Assembly (NCBI GenBank): GCA_032207245.1
Contig: CM063510.1
Location: 155,667,448-155,731,447 of the forward strand
DNA length: 64,000 bases
Origin: Pardosa pseudoannulata
Lineage: Eukaryota > Arthropoda > Arachnida > Araneae > Lycosidae
Direction of reading: 5' to 3'
Shown piece after piece: positions 48,301-57,366 of this stretch (position 1 is its first letter; each line of letters starts with the position of its first letter). The position numbers and the translations under genes are program-made. The notes below the pieces were generated by a model. That model searched no databases, was not told the DNA's origin, and worked only from the letters and a program-made list of their open reading frames with translations.

Positions 48301-48457
48301 GTAATATATGATAGCCTGATAGTATGAGTAATAATGAAAATCCTATGAAAGTACAGACAAACTGCTTCTGTTTCACATCTTGAATTTTGCGCACAAAAAA
48401 CCCACAAACTGTGCAAAACAATAAAAGCCCTAAATACAGGAAGTCTTCTGGAGTCAT
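34286..48457 (-). CDS. MBOAT7 (frj): MBOAT7/LPIAT1 lysophospholipid acyltransferase, whole gene
   Basis: The product is a polytopic ER-membrane acyltransferase of the MBOAT family that transfers polyunsaturated acyl groups from acyl-CoA to lysophosphatidylinositol. Coding exons on the - strand are 48457-48246, 45655-45529, 44444-44294, 42400-42249, 40749-40541, 35849-35667 and 34667-34286. All joins are GT-AG and in frame, giving 471 residues (human 472). The start [10 protein letters not shown] aligns with human MSPEEWTYL. The two conserved active-site residues are Asn323 in [16 protein letters not shown] and His357 in [15 protein letters not shown], two and one residues from their human positions. 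[13 protein letters not shown] and [14 protein letters not shown] are further family blocks. Introns hold many transposons. The identification is very secure; expression is not shown. Confidence 0.95.
35285..35408. repeat. AT/GT microsatellite in MBOAT7 intron 6
   Basis: A run of TA, TATG and TACA units. The Ile-Tyr-rich open frames on both strands here are products of the repeat and not genes. Confidence 0.9.
35480..35541. repeat. 62-bp perfect palindrome with TA core
   Basis: Arms of 18 bases (AAAAACTTTTTTTCCTTT and its exact inverse) flank a (TA)13 core that is itself self-complementary. The whole segment can extrude as a cruciform. It lies in MBOAT7 intron 6, about 125 bases from exon 6. 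Confidence 0.85.
35667..35849 (-). CDS. MBOAT7 (frj): MBOAT7 coding exon 6
   Basis: This exon completes Ile284 and encodes residues 285-344 plus two bases. It includes [20 protein letters not shown] and the conserved [14 protein letters not shown] with active-site Asn323. Ends at GTAAGTG. Confidence 0.95.
36237..37078 (+). mobile_element. pogo/Tigger-like element relic, MBOAT7 intron 5
   Basis: An 842-bp element with ends CAGTCAATACCAGCTATATG and, inverted, CAGTCTGTATCGGTTACATG, each followed by GTCA. It is flanked by the TA duplication expected of Tc1/mariner/pogo elements. Near 36700-36789 a short frame reads [20 protein letters not shown] and [11 protein letters not shown] before a stop, resembling the end of a Tigger transposase. 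The catalytic region is deleted. Confidence 0.7.
37177..38048 (+). pseudogene. 5'-truncated LINE with YADD reverse transcriptase, MBOAT7 intron 5
   Basis: The fragment encodes [20 protein letters not shown] with the catalytic YADD, then [44 protein letters not shown], and after a frame change [12 protein letters not shown] and NRMRWAGHL. Frame breaks near 37330 and 37705 and stops in the tail show that it is dead. It ends in a GATGATGATG tail and is flanked by the 13-bp duplication AATGCATTGGTTC at 37164-37176 and 38049-38061. It is related to, but distinct from, the LINE at 28330. Confidence 0.88.
38858..39788. mobile_element. TTAA-flanked non-autonomous transposon, MBOAT7 intron 5
   Basis: A 931-bp element flanked by TTAA at 38854-38857 and 39789-39792. 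Ends AGTATCTGTCTATGTT and, inverted at the right, GGTATCCATCTACATTCGGA are similar. A related end (GGTACCTGTCTACGTTTGGA) occurs at 44639. TTAA targets suggest piggyBac or Kolobok affinity. No transposase frame. Confidence 0.7.
40541..40749 (-). CDS. MBOAT7 (frj): MBOAT7 coding exon 5
   Basis: This exon encodes residues 215-283 plus two bases, [20 protein letters not shown] through [20 protein letters not shown] and [10 protein letters not shown]. It matches the human segment around FFAFRMRFYVAW and AECGCIAAGFGAYP. Confidence 0.95.
41010..41525. repeat. Tandem duplication, unit 1, MBOAT7 intron 4
   Basis: About 515 bases repeated directly in the next stretch (41531-42022), from CTAATATCTATTAAATAATT to GCAAATGCTGAATATTCTTA. 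Many substitutions and small indels separate the copies, so this duplication is much older than the PITP one. An old SINE copy lies inside each unit. Confidence 0.88.
41139..41330 (+). mobile_element. Degraded tRNA-derived SINE, copy 3
   Basis: Recognised by GAGTTCGTGGATTTGAATCC, TATGGATGTTTATAGCCATT and AACCAAACCACTCAG, all diverged versions of the SINE at 27510. The A box is largely lost. It was present before the surrounding tandem duplication. Confidence 0.65.
41531..42022. repeat. Tandem duplication, unit 2, MBOAT7 intron 4
   Basis: Second copy of the roughly 0.5-kb unit. Differences from unit 1 include a deletion of ATCATGGCCAA-like sequence in the SINE head. Confidence 0.88.
41655..41845 (+). 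mobile_element. Degraded tRNA-derived SINE, copy 4
   Basis: The SINE relic inside tandem unit 2, with B box GGTTTGAATCC and body TATGGATGTTTATAGCCATT. Confidence 0.65.
42249..42400 (-). CDS. MBOAT7 (frj): MBOAT7 coding exon 4
   Basis: This exon completes Gly164 and encodes residues 165-214, [20 protein letters not shown] through [13 protein letters not shown]. Human MBOAT7 has GPFFRYRTYLDWLEQPF at the same place. Confidence 0.95.
42570..43217. mobile_element. hAT-like MITE with CAGGGCC ends, MBOAT7 intron 3
   Basis: A 648-bp element starting CAGGGCCGTAACTAGG and ending, inverted, CAGGGCCATAACTTGG, followed by TTTGCCACAGG- and TTTGCCACGGG-type subterminal inverted motifs. A perfect 8-bp duplication CCCAGCTG flanks it at 42562-42569 and 43218-43225. 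No transposase. Confidence 0.92.
43243..43483. mobile_element. piggyBac-like MITE, MBOAT7 intron 3
   Basis: About 241 bases between TTAA at 43239-43242 and 43484-43487. Ends CCCTTTGAGGATCA and, inverted, CCCTTTGCAACC. Only the first seven bases match exactly. Confidence 0.5.
43788..43910 (-). repeat. Dispersed repeat D, copy 1
   Basis: Read on the - strand, TTAGCCCCTATTATTTTTAA, GGTAATGAG and TCATGGCTCCA match 51880-51960 in the same order. Class unknown. Confidence 0.55.
44294..44444 (-). CDS. MBOAT7 (frj): MBOAT7 coding exon 3
   Basis: This exon encodes residues 114-163 plus one base, [20 protein letters not shown] through [16 protein letters not shown]. Human MBOAT7 reads LVSLASEV...LSYSYCYVGIMTG. 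The loop is shorter than in human. Confidence 0.94.
44639..44800. mobile_element. Truncated TTAA-type element end, MBOAT7 intron 2
   Basis: Begins after TTAA (44635-44638) with GGTACCTGTCTACGTTTGGA and matches the inverted right end of the 38858-39788 element for about 150 bases. It stops where the Tigger relic begins. Confidence 0.65.
44806..45327 (+). pseudogene. pogo/Tigger-like transposase N-terminal relic, MBOAT7 intron 2
   Basis: The + strand reads [32 protein letters not shown], then after frame changes [12 protein letters not shown] and [20 protein letters not shown] followed by [12 protein letters not shown]. These are the two helix-turn-helix parts of the CENP-B/Tigger DNA-binding region. 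The right end, GGCCACTCAGAGAGGTTTCA then CTG, is a pogo-type terminus next to TA. The left end and the DDE catalytic part are missing, and at least two frameshifts and several stops are present. Confidence 0.8.
45328..45382. repeat. TA microsatellite
   Basis: A nearly pure (TA)n tract immediately after the pogo-type terminus, suggesting that insertion at a TA target lay in or beside this tract. Confidence 0.9.
45529..45655 (-). CDS. MBOAT7 (frj): MBOAT7 coding exon 2
   Basis: This exon completes Lys71 and encodes residues 72-113, [20 protein letters not shown] through [13 protein letters not shown]. It forms membrane segments in the N-terminal half and aligns with human CHALALAWTFSYLLFFRAL. 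Confidence 0.93.
46084..46237. mobile_element. Short hAT-like MITE, MBOAT7 intron 1
   Basis: A 154-bp element starting CAGGGGCGTAAGCAAGGGAG and ending TGCATACACCACTG. Flanking TTCTTGTA (46076-46083) and TTCTGGTA (46238-46245) match at seven of eight positions. Confidence 0.7.
46250..46985 (+). repeat. Dispersed repeat C, copy in MBOAT7 intron 1
   Basis: Shares the GAGCTTCAATATGC and GCACAAGAGTTCT block with 27835-27960 and the inverse of 11850-11960. It ends near GTTGCCAGACATCCTG. The left boundary is approximate. The open frame at 46886-47098 falls in and beyond this repeat and has no family motif. Confidence 0.4.
47434..48145 (-). mobile_element. CAGGCTTGCAA-ended non-autonomous DNA transposon, copy 3
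   Basis: A 712-bp copy in MBOAT7 intron 1, inverted relative to 4006 and 15903. It has CAGGCTTGCAA ends and the perfect 6-bp duplication CATTTA at 47428-47433 and 48146-48151. Inverted TAGTCACTTTT motifs cluster near both ends. Confidence 0.9.
48246..48457 (-). CDS. MBOAT7 (frj): MBOAT7 coding exon 1
   Basis: This exon encodes residues 1-70 plus two bases from [20 protein letters not shown] through [20 protein letters not shown]. Two hydrophobic segments are visible. The start aligns with the human MSPEEWTYL start and there is no upstream in-frame alternative with similarity. Confidence 0.95.
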
Positions 48458-49331
48458 GGCCTAAGATCTGCTAAAAATATCCTTGCTTTACAGACAGCAT
48501 ATACCTACATTTAAATAAAAGAATACAATCAGTAAAAAAAAATATATTTAATAATTATACATAAAACTTACACAAAAGTGTGCAATTAATTATTGTACCA
48601 TTCAAGCGTATTGAAATTAAAACATATTAATAATATATCCAAAAAAGTTTACAGAACTAATTTTTGCTGCAACAAATTTAATTTCCTCGAAAATCGTTTT
48701 GAATACTTAGGAAAACTAAGATTTTATAATTTTGAATAGTTGATGAGTCACGTAAATAAAATACTTATGAAAAAATTAATGAATGGGACAAATTTTGACA
48801 GATAAGAGAGAAATTTCGAAAATCTCTTTTACGATCAGATTTAGACTCGCCTTCTGCGATAAAATTTTCCATGAGCTTTCAAATGGTTATATAATGAAAT
48901 CGATTTTAAGTTAGGTTATGTAACATACGCGAAGAAGGCTGGTTAAAGGTACGCGAACAGAAAGCAAATAAACAATGTGTAAATATAACTGGTAAAAATA
49001 ACAATTTAAAATTAATGTTTTAAGTTAAACATCAAGTAATTTTTAAAAACATAATTGAAAACAACATTGTTTGCGACAGCTGAATAAATACATTTCTCAT
49101 TAATTAAAGGCAATTTGAATATTATATAGTATTCCCAAAGAAATGGAAATAGCCATAAGTAAAATCTGTGGAATAGATCCCTTTAATTTTGCAAAATAAA
49201 CATCATAATAAACAAATCCCATTAATTTAAACTCACATCCACAGTTCCAAAAGGATCGGACACTAAAAAGCTTTCAGACAAAACTGATAATGGAACTTAG
49301 TCGGAGGTAAACGCTATTTTTTTTACTTACT

Positions 49332-49420
49332 TCAGTCAGGTTCATGCTATTTCAGTATAAATAAACGAGAAAAAATTGTAAACACAGACATTTCCGAAAG
49401 CGTTATTGACCACGAGGACA
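49332..49420 (-). promoter_or_regulatory. Possible MBOAT7 5' UTR exon and promoter side
   Basis: On the - strand CATGAACCTGACTGAA is followed by GTAAGT at 49330-49325, a good donor. A plausible acceptor (ATTTTTAG) lies 16 bases before the MBOAT7 ATG. The ATG in this exon would be out of frame with MBOAT7 after that join, so it would be a short upstream frame. A CCAAT-type box (ATTGG on the + strand near 49477) lies just upstream. Confidence 0.35.
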
Positions 49421-49821
49421 CCCGCGCCAAATTTCGGCACACCCACATCCAATATTCCTGGTGCCTAAGCTTGTGATTGGCTCTCACTATGGTTACATCA
49501 CAACCTGAGGAGTTCATGTGAAGGACGTTTTATTTATAAACATTATATAACAGGTTGATTGGATGGAGTTTGGAGTGCTTGCTCTTTCATCGGTATTATC
49601 GCAGCGTGTGGTATGATCGCGTTTCGTTTTTAATACTTTTAAAAACGGACATAAATTTTCGGCACACACAAAAAAAGAAAGAAAAAAATGTGTCATGTTT
49701 ATCTCTTTTAGCTTTTATTTTTTCTTTTGTTTGTATTAATAAAAAAGAGGTAATCGGGATTTTTTTTTTTAAATATTTTGAAAACTCTACCCACAAATGT
49801 TAACAACCTTGTGTTCTATTT

Positions 49822-49823
<2 letters not shown>

Positions 49824-49872
<49 letters not shown>
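49824..49872. repeat. Poly-T run of 49 bases
   Basis: An uninterrupted homopolymer. Such length is unstable and prone to assembly error; it may be the tail of an old retrotransposed copy read on the other strand. Confidence 0.85.
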
Positions 49873-49873
<1 letters not shown>

Positions 49874-50592
49874 GCGATATTCAGTAGAATTGTTCCGAGA
49901 GTATCTTACCCTCATGACCTTTCCTTTATAAACAACTGAAAAACATCAGCAGTTTTAAATAATATTTAATTGAAACCAGACAAGTAAAAAAATAATCTGT
50001 CACTGTTTTTAAATAACTTTTACAAACAGTGGCATTTTGATGAAAATCAATTCTTTCAAAAAACATTGCTAATTTTAAACAATATTAAATATTAAATATT
50101 AATATTAAATTTATTTAATTTTTAACTAAATTATGAGTTTTTTTTGTTAAAAAATAATAATATATTGGAGGGGGGGAATAAGTCCAGTTTGAGCCCCTCC
50201 TAAAGCTAAATCCTCTATCCCCCCCCCAAAAAAAAAAAAATTAAATTCTCGCGATAGTAGTCTGCCTACCACAGCAAAACTTCGTTTTTTAATAAAACAA
50301 TTTTCTTTAAATATATATTAACATTATTATCTTAATTCAATAATGTATCATCTTTCTGGTTTACATAGTTATTTTATAATTCTGTTCTTCCTTTTAAAAA
50401 TTAAAGTTTTATTTATTTATTTTAAGCTGGGGTGGGTAGATGATATTTTTGAGGCATGCCCAAGAGAGGATAAAGGTTAGATCCGGCCTGGTTTTAGTAC
50501 TGTAGTTCATAGGTAAGTCTCAATCTTGGAATCAATGTCCGGAATCTACTCGAAGTAGTAGGTCCCAGCTTCACGTGTCGCCCTATAATCAA

Positions 50593-50765
50593 AAGAGGCT
50601 TGGTTTAGAACACTAAGGTCACCCTTTCTTTTCCCTAATGACACGGGACCTACTGCTTAAAGCCAATTCGTAACGGTTCACAAACATCCATGCAGGAGCG
50701 AGATTCCTATCTATGGACTCTGGTACCGTAGAGCAGCTCCCTAACATTCGGCTAACAGTCCGGTC
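50593..50765 (-). mobile_element. Degraded tRNA-derived SINE, copy 5
   Basis: Read on the - strand it retains GTACCAGAGTCCATAGAT, CATGGATGTTTGTGAACC and AGCAGTAGGTCCCG. The head is partly rearranged. A second small SINE piece in + orientation (GTAGTAGGTCCCAGCTTCAC) lies at about 50520-50585. Confidence 0.6.
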
Positions 50766-50849
50766 GTACCAAAAGAGAACCTTATAGTTCACTGTAATAC
50801 GTTCAAGGGTTAACGGCAGGTCATTTCGAGAGACCCTTTTGGTTTGAGT

Positions 50850-51047
50850 TGATAGATGTCCGAATGTTTAAGGCGCTGATCTTCGGTACCAGAGTTCGTT
50901 TCTTCGAATGCCATTGTGACATGAATGTTAGTAGCCATTTGGAATCGCTTTAATAAATAGTAGGCCCCGGTTTCAGTAACCTTCGTGTTGAAAAAAAAAA
51001 AAAAAAAAAAAGTAGACCGTAGCTCTCCAAATCGAATCAAATCAAAT
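50850..51047 (+). mobile_element. tRNA-derived SINE, copy 6
   Basis: Head with TCTTCGGTACCAGAGTTCGT, body with GTTAGTAGCCATTTGGAATC, an expanded A run at 50990-51011 and a tail of AATCAAATC units. The B box (TTCTTCGAATGCC) is mutated. Confidence 0.75.
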
Positions 51048-51259
51048 ATTTTGGTTTGTTCGGAGAGATAAGAGCTACTAGTTTGTACAAAACTTCATTT
51101 AACCGGAACTTATTACTTAAAGTTGATTCAGAATAGTTGTAATAGTCCATCTGTAAGCAAAAGATAAATTATCGAAATATAGTGACTTACCTTTTGGTTA
51201 TCACTCAGCTGTTCCTAATAGGGAACAAGCAGTGATTGTAAGGTCCGGTGTATTAGTGT

Positions 51260-51434
51260 TTGGTTTCGTTTGGAGTGCTACGGTCTACTTGTTGCAACAC
51301 GAGGGCTAATGAAACCGGGACCTACAGATTATAGCCAATGCCGAACGGCTACGAACATCCATGCTACTGTGGGATCCGAACCCACGAACTCCGGCATCGA
51401 AGGGCAACACACTAACCAATCGGTCATCGTTCAG
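51260..51434 (-). mobile_element. tRNA-derived SINE, copy 7
   Basis: Near full length, reversed, flanked by TATTAGTGT (51251-51259) and TATTAATGT (51435-51443), eight of nine matching. A and B boxes are largely intact on the - strand. Confidence 0.88.
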
Positions 51435-51624
51435 TATTAATGTAAGATATGGCATCATTTTTATAATTTTATTTTACATTTTTAACTCTGTTTCGTTGGT
51501 CGTTACTTTAAGTTTTGCTAGTGCAAATTTATAAGTAAGTCATTTCGGTGACTTAGCCAGATTTTTTTTCCCGGAAAAATTTAAAGTACAAAGAACTTTC
51601 AGCCTCATAAGAAAAGAATTTATT

Positions 51625-51795
51625 GAAGCTCTACGGTCTACTTTTTTGCAACACGAGGGCTAAGGAGACCAGGACCTACTGCTTAAATCCGATTCCGAAC
51701 GTCTACAAACATCCATGCCACAGTGGGATTCGAACCCACGAACTCTGGTACCGAATGTCAGAGCCCTAACCATTCGGCCATCGTTCGACTCCAGT
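51625..51795 (-). mobile_element. tRNA-derived SINE, copy 8, with 21-bp duplication
   Basis: Reversed SINE flanked by an identical 21-base target duplication at 51604-51624 and 51796-51816 (CTCATAAGAAAAG and onward). B box GGTTCGAATCC is intact. The 3' tail is shortened. Confidence 0.92.
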
Positions 51796-51879
51796 CTCAT
51801 AAGAAAAGAATTTATTAGACACACATACGAAGTATAAACATACATACATGTAACGTGATGAAATTAATTACAAGAAAAT

Positions 51880-51960
51880 TTTAGCCCCTATAATTTTGAA
51901 TTGCCCAGGTTTATTAGGTAATGAGGGACCATAATTAAATTTGAATCATGGCTCCATCAA
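51880..51960 (+). repeat. Dispersed repeat D, copy 2
   Basis: Matches the inverse of 43788-43910 over TTAGCCCCTATAATTTTGAA, GGTAATGAGGGACC and ATCATGGCTCCA. Confidence 0.55.
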
Positions 51961-52019
51961 AAAGAAACAAAGTGCAACTTAAAAGAACTTTGAAATTTAT
52001 TAAGACTAAAAATTAACGT

Positions 52020-52720
52020 TCCAGTATTTACCAGACGAATTTAGGTTAATTATTTTATGAGTAATTAGAAAAATAAAAAATATATATCAAGAAAGGAATG
52101 ACGGCATATCCTTTTACTTTTCTTTTGGAAAATTACATACCTTCCATGGCAACAAAACTCGAAAATAGTATGTCATAGTCAGTAATTTATAAACTACTGT
52201 TTTATAGCAGTTAATTCTTTTGCTTTTAAGGCTACATGTTCAAACCTTCATCTGCATTTATAGTCATGCCTCTACGCACCGAAAGTAATGCTTAATTTGT
52301 CAAACTCTTATGATTAGAAATGTTTTGACTCTTTTCATGGTTGAAAACGATCTTTCAACCAGATTTAAAATCCCTGGCAAATACTGTAACATATTTAATT
52401 TACGATCTAGTATTCACCAAATGAATTTGGACTAAATCAGTTTTATGAATAAAAAGGAAGAAAAAAATATCGAGAAAGAAATTAGGATGTATCCATTTAT
52501 TTTTCTTTTATAAAATTACATACCTAGGGTGACAATAAAATACGAAAACTAAATGGTATAATCAGCAATTTTTAAATTATCGTTTTATAGCAGTAAATTA
52601 ATTGTTCCAGCTTTTAAGACCAACTTGTTCAAACCTTTGTCTGCATTTATAGTTATGTATGTATTTATCGAAAGTAATGCTAAATTTATCAAAGTCACGT
52701 GACCTGTTCTATCTCAAAGA
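52020..52720. repeat. Old direct duplication, two units of about 0.3 kb
   Basis: Units at about 52020-52330 and 52408-52715 share, in order, AGTATTYACCA, ATATATCAAGAAAG-type, AAAATTACATACC, TTTTATAGCAGT, GTTCAAACC and CTGCATTTATAGT. They have diverged considerably. No coding content was recognised. Confidence 0.7.
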
Positions 52721-53504
52721 ATTTTTTTTACTTTTCTCGTGGTTAAAATATATTTTTCAACAGCTACAATGGAAACCACCAGTAATGTACATAAATTTTA
52801 ATAAGTCTAAAATAGCTAGCAATGCTATTACAAGCATACTGCGGAAGTTGAGTGTACGATGAATACGATAATATTATACACCATCTCCGACAATTAGATA
52901 CAAGTGGTCATTAGTGAAGAAGGCCGACACTATAAATTATAACTTAACAAACATTTAATAAGAAATAAATATAAGCGTGCACTAAGGATCGTGCTACAGA
53001 TAGAACTGCATATGGTACACTAGATCACTATAATAAAGCGGGATGATTCTTTTAAAAGTGAAAGTCAGTTACGGTTGCCGCACCAAGATTCCAGTCAAGC
53101 TGCAACCGTGTATAGAGGAATTTCCTGCAACGTCATAACGGCTTTAATGCCCTTCCCATTCATTTTTATGTTTACCATAGCCAATAGGCAACTAATAGTC
53201 TGCAATTCCGTTTAAAATTAAAGTCAGAATCATCACAAGTTGAGATGTGCACTGCTGCGTGAAATCGCCCTATTATAATTCCGTCAGGTCAGGAGTTGCG
53301 ATATGCGGTGATGTAATTGTTCATAGTCACCGCAATACAATAGAAATATTTCGGGGAGGGACATCTACACCCCCGGATGCCCTCGCCCATAAATATATCC
53401 TTGTGCAGACGATTAGCCCAAATGTAGCATACTATATCTGGTAGCCCACTCATCAAAGGCGTTGGTCTCATAACGGGAGGGAGGGGGAATTAAATTCGAG
53501 GCTC

Positions 53505-53658
53505 GAGCCGGCGAAAGATCCGGAGTTCATGGGTTCGAATCCCACTGTGAATATTCGAGGCCTTTCGGAATCGGCTTTAAGCAGTACGTCCCGGTCTCAT
53601 AAGCCCTCTATGTTGCAAAAAAGTAGACCGTAGTTGTCCTAACCAAACCAAACCCACC
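53505..53658 (+). mobile_element. tRNA-derived SINE, copy 9, 5'-truncated
   Basis: Begins near GATCCGGAGTTCATGGGTTC with an intact B box GGTTCGAATCC, then CGGAATCGGCTTTAAGCAGT, GCAAAAAAGTAGACCGTAG and a CCAAACCAAACCC tail. The A-box half is missing. Confidence 0.8.
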
Positions 53659-55743
53659 GCTACCAAAATATACACTAGGCTAGAGCTGTGACGTTGCACC
53701 AAAATTGTATGTCGATTACAGGTACATTTCGTGTATTTCCGTCACACACAAAAAAAAAAAAAAAATTAAAGACTAAAGCATACAAAAGATAAATAAATAA
53801 TTGAATGGGAAATGCAATGCGAATGAAAAATCATAACTATATTACGTTACAGCAAGTGATCAATATTCGGAATTCTTTCATGAGTTTGTCTGTTCTCATA
53901 TAAAGATATTTTATGACGTTTTTCTTCTTTCCCAAGAATCGAGTCCTGGAACTTCGTATAGCTGGAATGCTTTGAGAAATTTGTACACATTCTCCATGCA
54001 AGAGAAAAGTTCTTTATCACGTTACTAACTTTTATGATACCTTCCATCTCGGTGACGGGTCGAGCACACTCTTTACGTTTTTGCAATGACGGGTTCAAGG
54101 TATCAGCTGTCCATTAGTCCCATCTAATCCCACCAGAGAATTCTCTTCTCTCTCCCTCATTTTTCTAACCGCTGATTAGTTAATTTTTTGTTGTCGTCGT
54201 CTGCTGTATAAGTTCGGCAAATCTTGTGCTTATTCCGAAAGACTAAGTGGCGCAGAATTTTCGATGCTTGAGACAAGGAATAATCTGTGTCTGACGAAAC
54301 GAAATCGATCACCTCAGCACAACAATCAAAAGAGGCTCCCGCTGTCTTCGGGCGGGCGAAAGAATACTTAATGCGTTCTCAGAAACATAATTATGTTCGG
54401 GGTGTGGGGGAAGCACTCAAAACCGTGCGTGCCATTCAGGCACAAACTTCCGAACAACTCTTTGGGACTTTGAAAATAAATCTGAAGAGTTCAATCTTGA
54501 ATGTAGAGAGTCGATTGTCTTGGACAAGACATTTTTTTATAGTTTAACCCCTTGCTTGTGGCGCCTAAAATCAGTTCGGGCAACTCAAATGCGCCCATTT
54601 TGATTGCCCGACCTGAGTTCGGGGAAGAGATAAAACTGTATTTCAATTCCATGAAGCTCAAAATAAGTTTGTCCAATTCATAATATTTAATTTGCCATTT
54701 TCCCAAATAGGTAAAGTTACTTTCCCGCGTAAAGTTCGGCAGTTTGGAGCCATTTGTGGCTATTTCTCGAATACTGTAAATGATTTGCGAAATTCAAAGG
54801 AATCTGAGGAACATGGAATTTATGAAAGTTGATATAGATAATAATTTTGCTGTATTAGTTTATTATATTTATCCAGAAAATTATGTCACTTGATCTATTT
54901 TGCTGTCCTTTGAGCAAAAGTTACTGTACTTCTAATTCATTAACATTTCATATAGCTTTTGTGTGTTTCATAACTTAAAAAACTTTAAAAAATAATAAAA
55001 TATATTAAAATAATAAAAAATGTAAGAAAAAAGCATAAAAATAATTGAATTGTGTAACAAATAAGTCTAGATGTAACGTAGGTTACAGCGCCCTCTATAG
55101 GGTATACCAAGAAAGAACAGAGTTCGAGATTTGCTGTCGACCGGTATGGCCATGTACTATAAAGTTCCCCTAAAATTATGTGTTTATTTCTGTTTTGTGT
55201 ATAAATGTTGATGTTTCGTGGAAGTAAATTTTGATAAATTAACCCTGGGCATATTTATTTATTACAATTGTAAGAAGAAATTGTAAAACTTGGGGAAAAT
55301 GGCCCTCTTACCAATGTTTTATCTTCATGTTATGTTCGACTAGATAAATTCCCAAAGGTCAGCATTCTAACTCCTGATTGGTTGTACTGCGTTTGCTAGA
55401 ATCTTATAGAAAAACAAAACTACTCATTCTCGTATAGTCTCCGTGAACGGATCTATCCTGTAGAAAAAATATCGTGTTTTCTACCTCCAAACTCTCTACT
55501 CTCTAGTTATTTTGTGTCATGAACTCACGGATATATCATTATCTATTCTTTTTCCTGTTTAGTTGATTATTTTCTCGCTCGCTGATATTCATCATCACCG
55601 AAAGAAACTCGGGAATGAATGGCTAGCCCATATAATCCTGTTCATCCATATCTTGAGGATCCTGCAAAAAATGGACTTGAAATATTCTGATCCAATAAAA
55701 CTAATCACCTTACCGTCAGCCCTCAAATTGGCTTTAGTCACAC
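53659..55743. other. Unassigned sequence with a GC-richer patch
   Basis: The patch at 54180-54620 contains an 86-residue open frame (54287-54547, beginning MSDETKSITSAQQSKEAPAV) preceded by TGGCGCAG at 54247-54254, a sequence sometimes used as a retrotransposon primer-binding site. No retroviral or cellular motif could be recognised in the frame, so no function is given. Inverted GGGCA/TGCCC motifs follow at 54570-54620. Confidence 0.3.
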
Positions 55744-56966
55744 CAGTAGCGTGCGGTAGGTCTTCATGCAGGGTGTGCAGAGAACATGGATTTTCAATAA
55801 ATCTTTAATTATTGAGACATCTGAGTTCTCCATTCTGAAACGGGTTATTTATTATGAATATAAATTTAAAGATTACAATAAATAAAATATTTACCTACGA
55901 GTAGTCGAGTTATAACTATAAAAACAGCTAATCTTATGAGAATTCTTCTAGCATTGAAGAAAAAGTCATGTCTTTTGTTGTATGGTGTCATATCGGCGTC
56001 GAAAAAGCAACGCTTCGGGCTTCCACGAAAAACTTATATGTTCAGCAAACGTAGCACCACATGGTGCCCGCCGCTGCGGTGCGACAAACCGAACGTCTTT
56101 CCACGTGCAGAGGATTTCACTGCACGCTGGCACAATAGAACGAACTGTTTCTTGTTCGGTCAGTGGATTAAATTATATTTATTAATTGTTTTTAACATTT
56201 GGAAATCATATATTCTGCGAAAAACATCTTGACAATTTTTAAAAACAAAACCAAGGATATGGTGTTACATAATATAACTTATATACTGTCTGTAAGACAC
56301 AATGAATGGTACAATTTGGACTGTTCTGTTAAAATTCGTTTCTTTTTTTTGTCTACCAAAACAACATTGTTTTTCAGAGAATTATTTCAATAAATATAAT
56401 ACGTCACCGAAATTACTTGACCACACTAAAACATTTCCTTTATATTGATGAAATACTTCTTTTATATTTCCGTGAAAACAAAATCTTACAATATATAAAT
56501 TTAAACATTAACCGTTCGCAAAATCGTATGGCCAGTTAATCAGTTAAAAAACCAAAAGGGCTTCAGCACGTAAGTCCCCGCTCTAATACAACGGTTGATA
56601 AACCGTACCTTCGGATGATTCTGAATGCCAAGTGCAGGAAAAATAGCTGCACTTGCCTCAGTGCCATAGTATGCTGTTCTTCTCCAGTAGCCCATACATA
56701 TAAAGCATGATTTTCAATTTAGTGCGCAGTGCATACACATCAGAATTTCCTTTGTTCGTTTGCGCGCTACGTAGTGCAGCACCTAGTACCGCAAGCAGTG
56801 CGGGAATACAGGCAAGCAAATCAACACAATATTTGAATATATTTTAAATAATATTTATTATATACCATATAAAGATAGGTAGACATAGGTGCAGAAAATT
56901 ATTGTCCCTCATTATTTTGCTAGGGTGTGCAGTGCACACCCTGCACATATGGACCGCACGCCACTG
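55744..56966. mobile_element. hAT-like element with CAGTRGCGTGCGGT ends
   Basis: A 1223-bp element starting CAGTAGCGTGCGGTAGG and ending, inverted, CAGTGGCGTGCGGTCC, with further inverted GCAGGGTGTGCA motifs. Flanks AGTCACAC (55736-55743) and AGTCGCAC (56967-56974) agree at seven of eight. Overlapping short frames in the GC-rich centre (55982-56232) show no transposase motif, so it appears non-autonomous. Confidence 0.88.
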
Positions 56967-57089
56967 AGTCGCACCTACAAAATAAATAAATAAAATAAAA
57001 AAATTGGAAACCTATCAGTAAACTTTCTACTCTCTTATCGTTATGTTTTCATCTTATGAAGTCACAGATTTTTTTCTTCTCCTACTTTT

Positions 57090-57366
57090 ATGTGTTTCAA
57101 TTATTTTCCTACTTTCCATTTCATGCATCACTTAAGAAATTTCAGGATTGACCCAAGAATTTCTGTTATTGCCACTTCCTGTATTCCAAATGAAGGGAGA
57201 CGGGCGACAGTTGCTGTGGGTGACCGCCAATCGCTCGCCCTGCGATCGATACTTGCCAGATTCCTCCACAGATCGATTGGCGACTGTCCAACCATTCCAT
57301 ATGTTCGCAAAGATTCACTTTCTCCCAAACTGGCATAAAAAACCTCATTCTGCCACATTTCTCTAA
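57090..57366. other. GC-rich island with open frames on both strands
   Basis: Four overlapping frames of 60-82 residues stay open here in different frames and strands, which can happen in a GC-rich patch within AT-rich DNA. None shows a family motif. It may be a piece of an unrecognised element or an exon. Confidence 0.25.

Noticed and set aside
55982..56232. Overlapping frames of 67-98 residues
   Set aside because: They lie in the GC-rich centre of the hAT-like element 55744-56966 and show no transposase motif.
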